Shown here: in pieces, positions 9,567-18,909 of the stretch | Numbering within the stretch: the stretch's first letter is position 1 | Layout: every line of letters begins with the position of its first letter | Origin: Flammeovirga kamogawensis | Lineage (GTDB): Bacteria > Bacteroidota > Bacteroidia > Cytophagales > Flammeovirgaceae | Length of the DNA: 64,000 bases | Assembly: GCF_018736065.1 (NCBI RefSeq) | Contig: NZ_CP076129.1 | Span: 1,439,501 to 1,503,500 of the forward strand | Direction of reading: 5' to 3' | Program-made: the position numbers and the translations under genes | The notes under the pieces: model-generated | What the model saw: only the letters and a program-made list of their open reading frames with translations | Told to the model about the DNA's origin: nothing | Database searches by the model: none

Positions 9567-12056
9567 ATGAACAAATTAAAAACACTCGCACTACTCTTGG
9601 GATTAGTATTTTTTACTAATTTTCTAATTAGTATGGACAAGGTACCTGCCATAGACATACTTATAAAAAAGATAAATGATATTAAAAGAATTAAGGTTAA
9701 TGATGCTATTTATCTTCATACAGATAAACCTTATTATATCGCGGGAGAAAATATATGGTTTAAGGTTTACCTAAGAAAAGCCTCTACACTTTTACCAGAT
9801 CAATGGAGTAAAAATGTGAAAGTAGAATTGTTAGATCCTGAAGGAGAGATTATTGAAAATAAAGATATTTACGCAGTTGGAGAACATAGTAATGGTGACT
9901 TTAAATTGCGTTCAGACTTACCAGAAGGTAGGTATAGGTTAAGAGCATATACAAATTGGATGAGAAATTTTGGAGATAGTACATTCTTTACTCAAGAAGT
10001 GCACATTTACCAAATTAATCCAGATTCTTTAAGGTCTGAAGGTATCGTTTTAGAAGATGGAGCTTCTAATGAACAAGTACTTAATAGAACCCAGAAATTA
10101 GATCTTCAATTTTTTCCGGAGGGAGGGAAATTGATAAACGATGTAGCCTCTAAAGTAGGGGTTAAATTAGTAAATAAAAGTGGTTTTGGAGAACAATTTA
10201 GTGCTTCTATTTTTTCTAAAGATGGAACAGAAGTTACAACTGTTACAAGCAATAAACTTGGCATGGGTAGCTTCTTTTTAATGGGGGCTGTAGATAAAGA
10301 ATATTATGCAATCTTGGATAGAGATAAAAATTCTAAAAATCCAAAACAATATAAATTACCAAAGGTGAATGAGGTGGGTACTACTTTATTTGTAACCTCT
10401 AGTCTTGATAAAGTTAGTGTAAAAATAATCTCAACAGATACAGCTTTAAAAGACGGTGGTTATCTGATCGCATCAACAAAAGGTAAGATAAACTATATGT
10501 GGGAATGTCCTCCTAATAGGAAAATAATACCCTTGTCAATGAAGTTGAAAGATGTACAAGATGGTGTTGTTAAATTAACGTTACTGGATAAAACTTTACA
10601 GCCAATTGTTGAACGAGTAATATTTAATTATCACCCTCAAAAGGTTAATTTAGTTCTAGCGAAAGAATCTTTTAAAAAAAGAGAGAAGGTAGATATTAAT
10701 ATATCATTAAAAGATGAAGATGGAAATCCAATAATTGGAGAAGCATCTCTTGCAGTAGTTGATAAAAATTTAGTGGATATCAATCAGAAAAAAAATAATA
10801 TTATTTCTGAGCTTATCCTATCTTCAGAGATACACGGTTTTATAGAAAACCCAATGTGGTACTTCCAAGATTACTCTAAAGAAAAACACTTCTATTTAGA
10901 TGAATTAATGCTAACTCAGGGATACAGAAAAATTGAATGGTTGTCTAAAGCAACAGATAGCTTAAAAGTTGATTTTATCCCAGAACCAGGAATTACAATA
11001 AAAGGAAAAACAAGTAATTTTTGGAACGAGAAAAAAGCACAACAATCAGAAATTAGCATGACCGCTTTAGGAAGTAAATTTGTTCATGAAAGTGTAATTA
11101 CCGATGACTTAGGCGGGTTCACTTTTACAGGAATGGTCTTTTTTGATACAACTGATTTTATTTTTCAGGCAAAGAAATACAAAGCAAAGAAATCAAAAGT
11201 CACAAAAAATTCAGCTATAAATATTTCATTATTTGCAATAGAACCACCACTAACAGCACCTATAGAAGAAGCTAGAGTTGTTGTTCCTTCAAATAACTCT
11301 TTAGCTGCTTTTGAAAAAGAGATTTTGAAAATTGAAAAAATAGATAGAGCGTTCAATACAAAAACAATCATTTTAGATGAAATTGAGATTGTAGATACCG
11401 CTGAACCAGATGAGTTTGATAGAGCATCTAAAATGTATACTAACTATACTGCGAGATTAGTGACCGATTCTTTAAGTTATGCAGGTGGGTATAATGTTTG
11501 GGAGTTCTTACAAATGGAAATGAAAACGGCACAAGTATTACGTAGGGCAGGCTTATTAAATGCATCTGCAAGTATAGATGATGATGGTAATATATTAGAA
11601 GCTGATCAAGTACCAGTGGTTTTAGATGGTTTTCCGGCTGATGTAGATATGCTAAGAACCATGAGCATGACAGATATTGGTTTTATAGATGTTCTAGATG
11701 CAGCGAGTGGTTCGATGTATTTAAGTAATTCTGCCAATGGTGTTATTGCTTTATACACCCGTCAAGGTGGTGGAGGTTCTTACATAGTACAAGGAGTTGA
11801 TGCCATAACTAGCCCTGGTTTTTATACGAGTAGGGAATTTTATACCCCAAAATATGATGTTCAAAAAGATGAACACGCAAAGCCAGATCATAGGATAACT
11901 TTAATGTGGGAACCAAATATCTTTTTAGATGAAAACGGACGAGCTCAAGTAACATTTTTTACTGATGATAAATCAAGTAATTACCATATAGAAATTGAAG
12001 GAATTTCAAATAAAGGCAAACCATTTTATCAGGAAAAAGAATTTGAGACCAATTAG
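9567..12056 (+). CDS. MG2 domain plus TonB-receptor-plug-like protein without a barrel
   Basis: An N-terminal hydrophobic export segment is followed at about residues 45-145 by a macroglobulin MG2-like beta module (YLHTDKPYYIAGENIWFKVY, LPEGRYRLRAYTNWM). Further beta modules follow: FFPEGGKLINDVASKVGVKL at about 187, and a second Ig-like module near 370. A region at about 635-735 looks like the plug of TonB-dependent receptors (VPVVLDGFPADVDMLRTM, IGFIDVLDAAS, GVIALYTRQGG). The final part carries another macroglobulin-like stretch (TLMWEPNIFLDENGRAQVTF). There is no 22-strand barrel after the plug-like region. Such 800-900-residue proteins are widespread in Bacteroidota but functionally undefined. 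An envelope protein-interaction role is an inference. Confidence 0.8.
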   Translation: MNKLKTLALLLGLVFFTNFLISMDKVPAIDILIKKINDIKRIKVNDAIYLHTDKPYYIAGENIWFKVYLRKASTLLPDQWSKNVKVELLDPEGEIIENKDIYAVGEHSNGDFKLRSDLPEGRYRLRAYTNWMRNFGDSTFFTQEVHIYQINPDSLRSEGIVLEDGASNEQVLNRTQKLDLQFFPEGGKLINDVASKVGVKLVNKSGFGEQFSASIFSKDGTEVTTVTSNKLGMGSFFLMGAVDKEYYAILDRDKNSKNPKQYKLPKVNEVGTTLFVTSSLDKVSVKIISTDTALKDGGYLIASTKGKINYMWECPPNRKIIPLSMKLKDVQDGVVKLTLLDKTLQPIVERVIFNYHPQKVNLVLAKESFKKREKVDINISLKDEDGNPIIGEASLAVVDKNLVDINQKKNNIISELILSSEIHGFIENPMWYFQDYSKEKHFYLDELMLTQGYRKIEWLSKATDSLKVDFIPEPGITIKGKTSNFWNEKKAQQSEISMTALGSKFVHESVITDDLGGFTFTGMVFFDTTDFIFQAKKYKAKKSKVTKNSAINISLFAIEPPLTAPIEEARVVVPSNNSLAAFEKEILKIEKIDRAFNTKTIILDEIEIVDTAEPDEFDRASKMYTNYTARLVTDSLSYAGGYNVWEFLQMEMKTAQVLRRAGLLNASASIDDDGNILEADQVPVVLDGFPADVDMLRTMSMTDIGFIDVLDAASGSMYLSNSANGVIALYTRQGGGGSYIVQGVDAITSPGFYTSREFYTPKYDVQKDEHAKPDHRITLMWEPNIFLDENGRAQVTFFTDDKSSNYHIEIEGISNKGKPFYQEKEFETN

Positions 12057-12091
12057 CAAACCTCTCTAATTCTAAATAAAAGAAATATTTT

Positions 12092-12129
12092 AGGTACTAA
12101 GATTAGTAATAATTTTAGTGCCTTTTTTT
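12092..12129 (+). terminator. Intrinsic terminator after the MG2/plug gene
   Basis: A 9-bp stem with one wobble pair (12092-12100 with 12115-12123) is followed by a T run to 12129. The remaining ~240 bases up to the next gene are very AT-rich. They hold one candidate -7 element and nothing else I can support. Confidence 0.65.
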
Positions 12130-12256
12130 GTCTGAAATGTACATTTAAACAATTATTTATCATAAATATGGGTAGTGAATATTCACAATCATATTTAAAA
12201 TAACACTAAAAAAAACAATTAAATTATAAAATTAATAATTTATCAATTATCTATCC

Positions 12257-12264
12257 TACATTTG
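12257..12264 (+). promoter_or_regulatory. Candidate -7 element for the DUF2490/MORN pair
   Basis: TACATTTG matches the -7 consensus and would give a 5' leader of roughly 100 nt. No clear -33 TTG is present at the expected spacing. Confidence 0.35.
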
Positions 12265-12367
12265 TTACGAATAACATAATGTACTCCTGTTCGATTTTAT
12301 CTTCAATAAACTTATATAAATAATTACTACATCTAATTTATACTACACTTAACTTCATTATTATTTT

Positions 12368-13174
12368 ATGCTAAGATCAATTTTACTACTGATTTTAATG
12401 TACAGTTTACTATCAATTCATGTTTCTGCTCAAGAACATTCGGTAACGAATATGGAAGAGACAGGTATTTGGAATGGTCTGTATATAAAAGCTCGATTTT
12501 CTAAATATTTTGGATATTATGGAGAACACCATTACAGAACTAGAAATAGTCTAGATGATGTAAATAGTTACGTAGGTCGACCTCGACAGATTTACAACAG
12601 GGCAGGTTTAAACATCTTTTTCAACGATTATTTTGAAGCGGTTATCGGTCCAGCATTGGTGGTAAACTTCTCTCCAGATCCTTACAGCGATGAATATGAA
12701 CCTTATGTGTTAGAACATAGAATTTGGCATCAGTGGTTATTAAAAATGCCGATGATGGGTCGTGTGAAAATGTATCATCAATTTCGTGTGGAACACAGGT
12801 GGAAAAAGGACAATGATATAGGAGCTGAGTTTGAATTTACAAATAGGTTTCGCTATAAATTATTTGCATATATTCCTATAAATAAACCTACGATTACAAA
12901 AAATACGTTATACTTTTCTCCAAGTGTAGAAATCTTTATGCACTCAGGAGAATCGATTGTTTATAACCCTTTTGAGGATTTTAGAACATACAATGGTTTT
13001 GGTTATGTACTAAGTAATAAAGTAACCTTGTTTGCAGGACACATGTGGACCCTCGGTCAGAAATCGAGTGGTTATGAATATAAATCAAGTAATATCTTTA
13101 GATTCAATGTATTTATTGGACTAGACTCTAGAAAGAACGGAAGCCAACTTCCTAAAATCAACTTAGGCTATTAA
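12368..13174 (+). CDS. DUF2490-family outer-membrane beta-barrel
   Basis: The product has a signal peptide (residues 1-22, ending HVSAQ) and a body made of alternating amphipathic strands rich in aromatic residues. Typical family landmarks are GLYIKARFSKYFGYYGEHHYR, RAGLNIFFNDYFEAVIGP, YVLEHRIWHQWL, EHRW and EFTNRFRYKLFAY. At 268 residues it has the usual size for DUF2490, whose members are thought to be small outer-membrane barrels. The function of the family is unknown. The next gene starts 11 bp downstream on the same strand, so the two are very likely co-transcribed. Confidence 0.8.
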   Translation: MLRSILLLILMYSLLSIHVSAQEHSVTNMEETGIWNGLYIKARFSKYFGYYGEHHYRTRNSLDDVNSYVGRPRQIYNRAGLNIFFNDYFEAVIGPALVVNFSPDPYSDEYEPYVLEHRIWHQWLLKMPMMGRVKMYHQFRVEHRWKKDNDIGAEFEFTNRFRYKLFAYIPINKPTITKNTLYFSPSVEIFMHSGESIVYNPFEDFRTYNGFGYVLSNKVTLFAGHMWTLGQKSSGYEYKSSNIFRFNVFIGLDSRKNGSQLPKINLGY

Positions 13175-13185
13175 TAAATTAAATT

Positions 13186-14058
13186 ATGAAAAAAATTGTA
13201 TCATTAGTTTCACTTTTTATACTATTTCCAGTAGGCTATTATACCTATAATTATATTAATGCATTAGCAGCTAAAATTGAAAAATTAGAGGCTGTAGAAG
13301 GAGAAAATATCAATTTAGCTTTAAGAGTAAAAGCAGATTCTTTTTTATTGGCAGATGATTATGAAAAAGCGCTGAGATTATTTAAAAGTATTGATAGTAT
13401 GTATAGTACCACGGATTATACTAACTACGCTTTGGATTATATAGATAATAAAAAGGTGCCTTATGAGATGGTAAATGAGCTCGAAAAGCGTTATTACAGT
13501 AAACAAAGGTATATCTCATCTTTAAAAAGGAAGCAAGTAAATTTAAATGATAGCATAAACCGACTTAAAAAGAATTATCAAATTTTAGAGACAAATCAAG
13601 AAGAACTTCAAACGGATTTGTACCATTCTGAAGGTGAAATTATCAGCCTTAAACATGAACTTGTGGTAAAAGACAAAGCTATTGATAAACTTCATTTTAT
13701 TAATCAGGATAACGCCGAAATTGATTACATAGGGGAGGTAGCAAATGATATGGCAAATGGTTTTGGGTATGCAATTTTTGAGAAGAAAGGTTTCTATGAA
13801 GGATATTGGAAAAATAATAAAAGATACGGTGAAGGCACATATAGCTGGGTAAATGGTGACCGATTTGAAGGGAACTTTAAAAAGGGAATTCGTGATGGCT
13901 TTGGAGTGTATTATTTTAATTCTGGGGAAAAATACGAAGGCTTTTGGTCTGACAATCTCCGTGAAGGTTTTGGGGTTATTTTTGATAAAAAAGGAGAAGT
14001 TGTTTTTGAAGGTATTTGGGAAAAAGATAAACCCAAAAAGAAAAAATTAGCCAAGTAG
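13186..14058 (+). CDS. Membrane-anchored coiled-coil protein with C-terminal MORN repeats
   Basis: One N-terminal transmembrane helix (about residues 5-24, no obvious cleavage site) is followed by charged helices and a coiled-coil region (about 100-170). About four MORN repeats follow from residue ~180 to 285 (EGYWKNNKRYGEGTYSW, EGNFKKGIRDGFGVYYF, EGFWSDNLREGFGVIF, EGIWEKDKP). MORN repeats form elongated beta hairpins that often bind lipids or proteins. The topology would place the repeats in the periplasm, if the N-terminal helix is inserted in the usual Nin orientation (inference). It ends in a basic KPKKKKLAK tail. The stop is only 2 bases from the end of the convergent DUF4291 gene. Its partner is probably the DUF2490 barrel encoded upstream. 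Confidence 0.8.
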   Translation: MKKIVSLVSLFILFPVGYYTYNYINALAAKIEKLEAVEGENINLALRVKADSFLLADDYEKALRLFKSIDSMYSTTDYTNYALDYIDNKKVPYEMVNELEKRYYSKQRYISSLKRKQVNLNDSINRLKKNYQILETNQEELQTDLYHSEGEIISLKHELVVKDKAIDKLHFINQDNAEIDYIGEVANDMANGFGYAIFEKKGFYEGYWKNNKRYGEGTYSWVNGDRFEGNFKKGIRDGFGVYYFNSGEKYEGFWSDNLREGFGVIFDKKGEVVFEGIWEKDKPKKKKLAK

Positions 14059-14060
14059 TT

Positions 14061-14618
14061 TTAAAATTCATAGGGGTACTTTCTTTCTAAAGGGAGAAGT
14101 TGTTTTGCTTGTTCAATTTCTCCTTTTTCAATTAAAGTATACATTTCTTTGCAAGTAGATGTGATATCCTTAATATCAACTATCCAATCGTTTACATATA
14201 GAGAAACAGCTTCCAAAGAAAGTCCAACTTGAATAGATCGATAGGCTAATTTTTCTAGTTGAATATCACGTTCAGGGTCCCATTGAATTCTAACAGGAGA
14301 ATTCTTTACAGCTTCTTTCCATTCTTCTTTTGAGTGATGAATTGTAGCATCAAAATGAGATAAACATGAATTTTTGATTGCCCATTCCCATCCTTCACGT
14401 TTAATAGTTATTGCTAAAACATGCTCTTGTCCTTCTTTTTGTGCCCAACCACAACGGTACATCATCCATAAGAATGAGGGCTTTATCCATGTCATTCTTT
14501 CCATTTTGAAAGGCGGTACAAATTTTTGTGCTCGTACAGCAGGCAGGGCTATATGTTTTGAGTAAGCTTGATATACCGTGATAGTTTTCTCATCGAAAAC
14601 GGCTCTTATTTGATTCAT
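14061..14618 (-). CDS. DUF4291-family cytoplasmic protein
   Basis: At 185 residues it has the standard family length and no signal peptide. Diagnostic stretches are VYQAYSKHIALPAV, MTWIKPSFLWMMYRCGWA, RVRIQWDPERD-like SPVRIQWDPERDIQLEKL and RSIQVGL. The domain is widespread in bacteria and some fungi, and its biochemical role is unknown to me. It is convergent with the MORN gene with only two bases between stops. It is separated from the upstream minus-strand genes by a hairpin at 14631-14663, so it is probably expressed on its own or by readthrough. Confidence 0.85.
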   Translation of the reverse strand: MNQIRAVFDEKTITVYQAYSKHIALPAVRAQKFVPPFKMERMTWIKPSFLWMMYRCGWAQKEGQEHVLAITIKREGWEWAIKNSCLSHFDATIHHSKEEWKEAVKNSPVRIQWDPERDIQLEKLAYRSIQVGLSLEAVSLYVNDWIVDIKDITSTCKEMYTLIEKGEIEQAKQLLPLERKYPYEF

Positions 14619-14630
14619 TTAATTGTTGTT

Positions 14631-14663
14631 TTAAAAGAGCTTCCCAATTTATGGAAAGCTCTT
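14631..14663 (-). terminator. Intrinsic terminator after the DUF3857 pair
   Basis: An approximately 10-bp stem with one bulge (14635-14644 with 14653-14663) is followed on the minus strand by TTTT. It lies 8 bases past the stop of the upstream minus-strand gene. Confidence 0.6.
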
Positions 14664-14670
14664 ATATAAT

Positions 14671-16641
14671 TTATAATTCTTTTTGATCTTTAATTAATAC
14701 AAGTGTAAGTTTATTAAAATTTGAAGCTGCATTAATTACATTTCTAAAATATTGATAACTAGATTTCGGGAAAAAAATTGTTTCGTAAACCTCATCTACA
14801 GTAATTGTTATTGAAGATGGGCTTTGCGTATAGTCAGATACAAAATAGGCTGCTTTTTCTCCTTCTAAGTTTACGGCATGTTCCTCTTTAATATTTTCTA
14901 AGCCTTCTAATTTATATCCTTTTGGAATATTTATAGTGATCTCATGATGATACTTTGTAATTGTACTCATCACAATATCTTGTTGTCTTTCTTTTTCTTG
15001 ATATAACTCAGATTGCTTACCAATAATTTTACCCACTGAAATTAAGTATTCATTACCCGCTTTTTCAACAAGTTCAGGTGATGTAAACTCCATTTTCATT
15101 CTAAAATAATTATCTAGATCAGTAGATAATTTCATGTCTACCCCTTCAAATTCGATCTTTTCAACTTCAAAATTCTCAAAAGCACTTAGAATAACATCTT
15201 TAGCAAATTTTTCTTGGATTCCTGATCCACCACTTTGCATTACTGAACGGTAAGAAAATGCTCTATACCCTTGTGCATAATCTTCTAATATTACTTTAGG
15301 TAAAGATAAATTTTCATCAAAATTAATAGAGGCAATCACACCAACATTATTAAATTCTGCAGCAAGACCATTGATTTTTTTAAAGCTATCTAATTGTCTC
15401 TTTAGCTTCCCAAATTCAACATAATATGAAATAAAAACTGCATTAGTATCAATCAAACCTTGATGAACAGTACCATATCTCATATGATATGATTCAGGTA
15501 ATAAGTACTTGTGTGATTTCGGGAAGTAGAAGAATATATCATTTATAGAACTAAAAGTAGCAAAATCTTCATCAATAAAACCATCGTATCTACTCGATCC
15601 AAATACCAATTGATTTTTAATATCTAATGCTGCAAAACAATAAATATAAAGCTTATATATACCTCTAAGGTTACCATAACCATTCGCTATAATGTTCTTT
15701 GGGTTTGTAAAGTTATCACCACTTCCTTTTTCTAGACGAATTGTTGATTTTATTTTATTCTCTACAGCAATAATTTTCTCCTCATCTGAGAGGTTCGATT
15801 TTGCTATTTCTTTTACGAACTTATTAGCAACTTTTGCGGTCTTTGGTGATGAAAAACTTTCTACAATATTATTTGTAATATAATACCAAGAGAAGAGATT
15901 CTTTTTATATCCATTATTGACTAGTTTGTAATCAAACCTCATCATTTTTGAGGAGTTATAAGCATATTCTTCTTCTTGAAAAGCAGGGATATTCAATTGC
16001 TTTAGATAAGTAGTTTTCTTACTTGTAGAGTTTTGGCTTATTTTTGCACTAGCAAGTTTATTGTAAGATTTTGTTTCGAAAGTCCATTGTTTTGGATAAA
16101 TCAGTCTAATATTGGCTTCTAGTACAGGTACATCAGATTGTATTGTTTTACTGCCCAAAGGAGTAATAGGTGCTTTTAGCGTATATAAATACTCAGCTTC
16201 TCCACCGACTTCAAGACCTTCAATCGCAAAAATCTTTACATTACTAATACCTTTTACATTCTTGAGCTCTTTAATATTATCTTTTTGTATTGTTGTAACG
16301 TTACCATCTACACCAATAGATCTTACTTGCAAATTAATAATAGTAGAATTTCCTTGAATTGGAATATATACTTTATTGTATTTTTCTATTCCTACATCAC
16401 TATTAATATGTACAATTTTATGATTTGTACTATATGTTATTGGTTGTCCATTAAAAGGAATGTTACATTCAATAAAGTAATTGTCGCTTATTACAACAGC
16501 TTCGTATTCTTTATTTTTTTCACTGATTTCAGTAATTTTTGGTGAGGTTTTCCAACTGTATTTTTCATGATATAGCGTTTGCGCAAAAGTATTTGATGCC
16601 AAGAACATCAATGTTATTAATATGATATAGTTTAGTTTCAT
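14671..16641 (-). CDS. Exported DUF3857 protein with inactive transglutaminase-like domain
   Basis: A 656-residue protein with a signal peptide (residues 1-21, ending NTFAQ). The first ~230 residues are a DUF3857-like beta domain (for example EGLEVGGEAEYLYTLKAP). Residues about 265-400 align with the transglutaminase-like core of the adjacent upstream protein, but the catalytic residues are replaced. The Asp-Cys of YGDC becomes Asn324-Leu325 (YGNLR). The His of the NHMI motif becomes Asp368. The Asp of LDAT has no counterpart (the aligned site reads LPES). It is therefore a pseudoenzyme, perhaps a binding or scaffold partner (inference). The start codon follows the previous stop after a single base, so translation is coupled. 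Confidence 0.8.
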   Translation of the reverse strand: MKLNYIILITLMFLASNTFAQTLYHEKYSWKTSPKITEISEKNKEYEAVVISDNYFIECNIPFNGQPITYSTNHKIVHINSDVGIEKYNKVYIPIQGNSTIINLQVRSIGVDGNVTTIQKDNIKELKNVKGISNVKIFAIEGLEVGGEAEYLYTLKAPITPLGSKTIQSDVPVLEANIRLIYPKQWTFETKSYNKLASAKISQNSTSKKTTYLKQLNIPAFQEEEYAYNSSKMMRFDYKLVNNGYKKNLFSWYYITNNIVESFSSPKTAKVANKFVKEIAKSNLSDEEKIIAVENKIKSTIRLEKGSGDNFTNPKNIIANGYGNLRGIYKLYIYCFAALDIKNQLVFGSSRYDGFIDEDFATFSSINDIFFYFPKSHKYLLPESYHMRYGTVHQGLIDTNAVFISYYVEFGKLKRQLDSFKKINGLAAEFNNVGVIASINFDENLSLPKVILEDYAQGYRAFSYRSVMQSGGSGIQEKFAKDVILSAFENFEVEKIEFEGVDMKLSTDLDNYFRMKMEFTSPELVEKAGNEYLISVGKIIGKQSELYQEKERQQDIVMSTITKYHHEITINIPKGYKLEGLENIKEEHAVNLEGEKAAYFVSDYTQSPSSITITVDEVYETIFFPKSSYQYFRNVINAASNFNKLTLVLIKDQKEL

Positions 16642-16642
16642 G

Positions 16643-18544
16643 TTATTGTAGTTGAGTTTGTTTTAATATTACATTTTCTTGATTAATTTCAGATACTTCG
16701 TCCATAAACTGATTCCATTTTGAAAAAGAAGCGGGTTGAAGTAATAAAAAATCAGAGACAAAGGTTTTTGTATAAATTACCTTATTATCTTTTAAATCAT
16801 ATACTGTTTCTACAGCACCATACGTACATTCTTTGAGTTTATTTTCTGGTACAAAATGAACCGTATAACCTTTTGGAATAGTCAATACTGTAGTAGACGA
16901 TAAAGTATATTTATACTCTTTTTCAAAAGGAGCTGTACGAGTTTCCTCGTCTAATTTTTCATTTCCCTTAGGCTTGTGAATGTTTAAGTTTACATAATAT
17001 TTGTTGCTTATCTTTCTAGAATAGCTAGGTACTTCAAATTTAAGATGCACAATTCCTTGTAGTTCTTTGTCGGAGAAACCCTCTTTACGTATAGAATCAA
17101 TCTTAATATTATTTTTTCCAATAGAAAGAAAATCTCTCAATCCTTGTTTATCTTTTCTAATATCAGATTTGTAGTCATTTATTAAGTAATCTTCTTTAAA
17201 GTAACCTTTAAAACTAGAAGTAAAGTGCCCCTCTAAATTAGTATCATTTATAGAACACCAAATACTATCCGTTCTACTATTATTATTTGCACTTAATTCT
17301 GGTACTTTAATTATTTCATATTTAATAGGACCATTGCCAATAAGTGCTTCTTTTCCTTGTATCATACTACTAGGTGTTCCGTATTTAGAAAAAGGATTGG
17401 TTGCATCTAGAAAAAGCGTTGTGTCGTTGTCTGAAACAGCACATATCATATGGTTATCTGCTATAGTACTTGGAAGGTCTTTGTACGAGTAGGGCTTTTT
17501 TCTTGTTCCAATCCAAGTTAAATGAGCATCTACACCCATCACCTGGTAAAATGAATAAAGTAAATGTGCCATATCTTTACAATCACCGTATCTTTTATTT
17601 AAGACATCGCAAGCACTTCTTGGGATAAAACCAGCCATTCCATCTTCAAAAGCAATATATTTTATATTATTCTGAACCCAATTGAAGACGGCTTTTTTAG
17701 CTTCTTCTCTCTCCATTGTTGGAGAAATAATTTTACTTAATTCATCTTCTAATTGTTCAACGTCACATGGATTTACTTTATTTATTAAACTTGCATACCA
17801 CTTGTAGAGATCACTTACACTAGAGGATACATTAATTTTATTTCCTAAATATTCATAAGAATCAACGAGTACAATTATGTGTGGAGCAGTATATGTTTTA
17901 GAAGGACTATCTTCTTCATATTTAAAGCCATCGATATTTTTTAGAACCCATGTATAAGTAGTTTTGTCCTTTTCGGTTAACGTACTCATCACTATATCAT
18001 CTTTATTTTCTCCGTAAGTAAAATAATTGATTTTTACATTACTAGGGAATGTTACAGAATATTCAGCATCTTTAATTGGGTAGTTATCTTGAAAATAAAA
18101 AGGAGAGATGAAATGTGCATCCTTAATATTTTTAGTGTAGAGTAATTTTCCTCCAGAATTTGCAATTAGTTGTGGATAAACAAAGGAAGTGTTCTTGTAA
18201 CCGCTATAGAATATACCTTTTTGAACAACATCACTTGTGTCGAAATTTTTTACTTTTATACCTTTTAATTTTTTTGATGTGGGAATAAAGGAGTAAGCCT
18301 CAATAGACTTAATTTCGTCAAAATCACTGAAATAAATATCTTCTCTTGAATGACTTTTTATGTTTGATACAAATAATTTTTCATCATCATGAGCTTCTGT
18401 AATGTTAAGTAAGCCATTTACGAGTTCAATATTTAAATGTGTTTTCTTTTTTAAATAGATCACTTCGGGTAAACGATCATTACCAAATATAGGCAACGAA
18501 AAGAGTATTAAACTGATATAGTTTAATAGGAGAAAAAGTTTCAT
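16643..18544 (-). CDS. Exported DUF3857 plus transglutaminase-like protein with intact triad
   Basis: A 633-residue protein with a signal peptide (about residues 1-21). An N-terminal DUF3857 beta domain spans about 40-230. A transglutaminase-like domain (about 265-400) has a complete Cys-His-Asp triad: Cys322 in RYGDCKD, His365 in ADNHMICAV and Asp380 in FLDATNP. A C-terminal beta region (about 400-633) resembles DUF3858-type extensions. Members of the wider fold act as transglutaminases or cysteine peptidases, but no substrate is known for the DUF3857 group. The gene has a consensus promoter at 18699-18729. It is the first gene of a two-gene operon with the inactive paralogue, separated by one base. 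Confidence 0.85.
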   Translation of the reverse strand: MKLFLLLNYISLILFSLPIFGNDRLPEVIYLKKKTHLNIELVNGLLNITEAHDDEKLFVSNIKSHSREDIYFSDFDEIKSIEAYSFIPTSKKLKGIKVKNFDTSDVVQKGIFYSGYKNTSFVYPQLIANSGGKLLYTKNIKDAHFISPFYFQDNYPIKDAEYSVTFPSNVKINYFTYGENKDDIVMSTLTEKDKTTYTWVLKNIDGFKYEEDSPSKTYTAPHIIVLVDSYEYLGNKINVSSSVSDLYKWYASLINKVNPCDVEQLEDELSKIISPTMEREEAKKAVFNWVQNNIKYIAFEDGMAGFIPRSACDVLNKRYGDCKDMAHLLYSFYQVMGVDAHLTWIGTRKKPYSYKDLPSTIADNHMICAVSDNDTTLFLDATNPFSKYGTPSSMIQGKEALIGNGPIKYEIIKVPELSANNNSRTDSIWCSINDTNLEGHFTSSFKGYFKEDYLINDYKSDIRKDKQGLRDFLSIGKNNIKIDSIRKEGFSDKELQGIVHLKFEVPSYSRKISNKYYVNLNIHKPKGNEKLDEETRTAPFEKEYKYTLSSTTVLTIPKGYTVHFVPENKLKECTYGAVETVYDLKDNKVIYTKTFVSDFLLLQPASFSKWNQFMDEVSEINQENVILKQTQLQ

Positions 18545-18698
18545 GTAAGCGTTTGTTCTTTAGAGTTGAATAGTTTTAAAATGTATAATTTTAATAGCTG
18601 ATAAAACTATTAATAGGATTATATTCCTTTAGTCGTTTTTAATTATGAATTGAGAGAGTAAGTTTAAAATATTAAATAGTCATACACCATTAACGCTA

Positions 18699-18729
18699 CA
18701 AAACTATATAATAAATAATTAAATACAAA
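18699..18729 (-). promoter_or_regulatory. Consensus promoter for the DUF3857 operon
   Basis: On the minus strand TTTG (18729-18726), exactly 19 bases, then TAGTTTTG (18706-18699) is a full match to TTTG-N19-TAnnTTTG. Transcription would start near 18692, leaving a leader of about 150 nt. The rest of the 18545-18909 gap contains only the rnfB terminator. Confidence 0.65.
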
Positions 18730-18848
18730 TACATGTGTGGTTGTGTATTTTATTATTTTTAAAATAAAATTTTCTCTAGCTGTTTGAAAGAAAAACTATT
18801 CGGTTTTAAATAAAAAAAGAGGTTCTTCAACAAAATAAGTAATAGCTT

Positions 18849-18886
18849 TTAAAATAGAAAGTTGCCAAGTAATCTACTTGGCAACT
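18849..18886 (-). terminator. Intrinsic terminator of the nifJ-rnf operon
   Basis: A perfect 12-bp stem (18860-18871 with 18875-18886) has a 3-base loop. It is followed on the minus strand by a T-rich tract, 24 bases beyond the rnfB stop. Confidence 0.8.
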
Positions 18887-18909
18887 AAGAGTAAGAGAAG
18901 TATTTAGAG

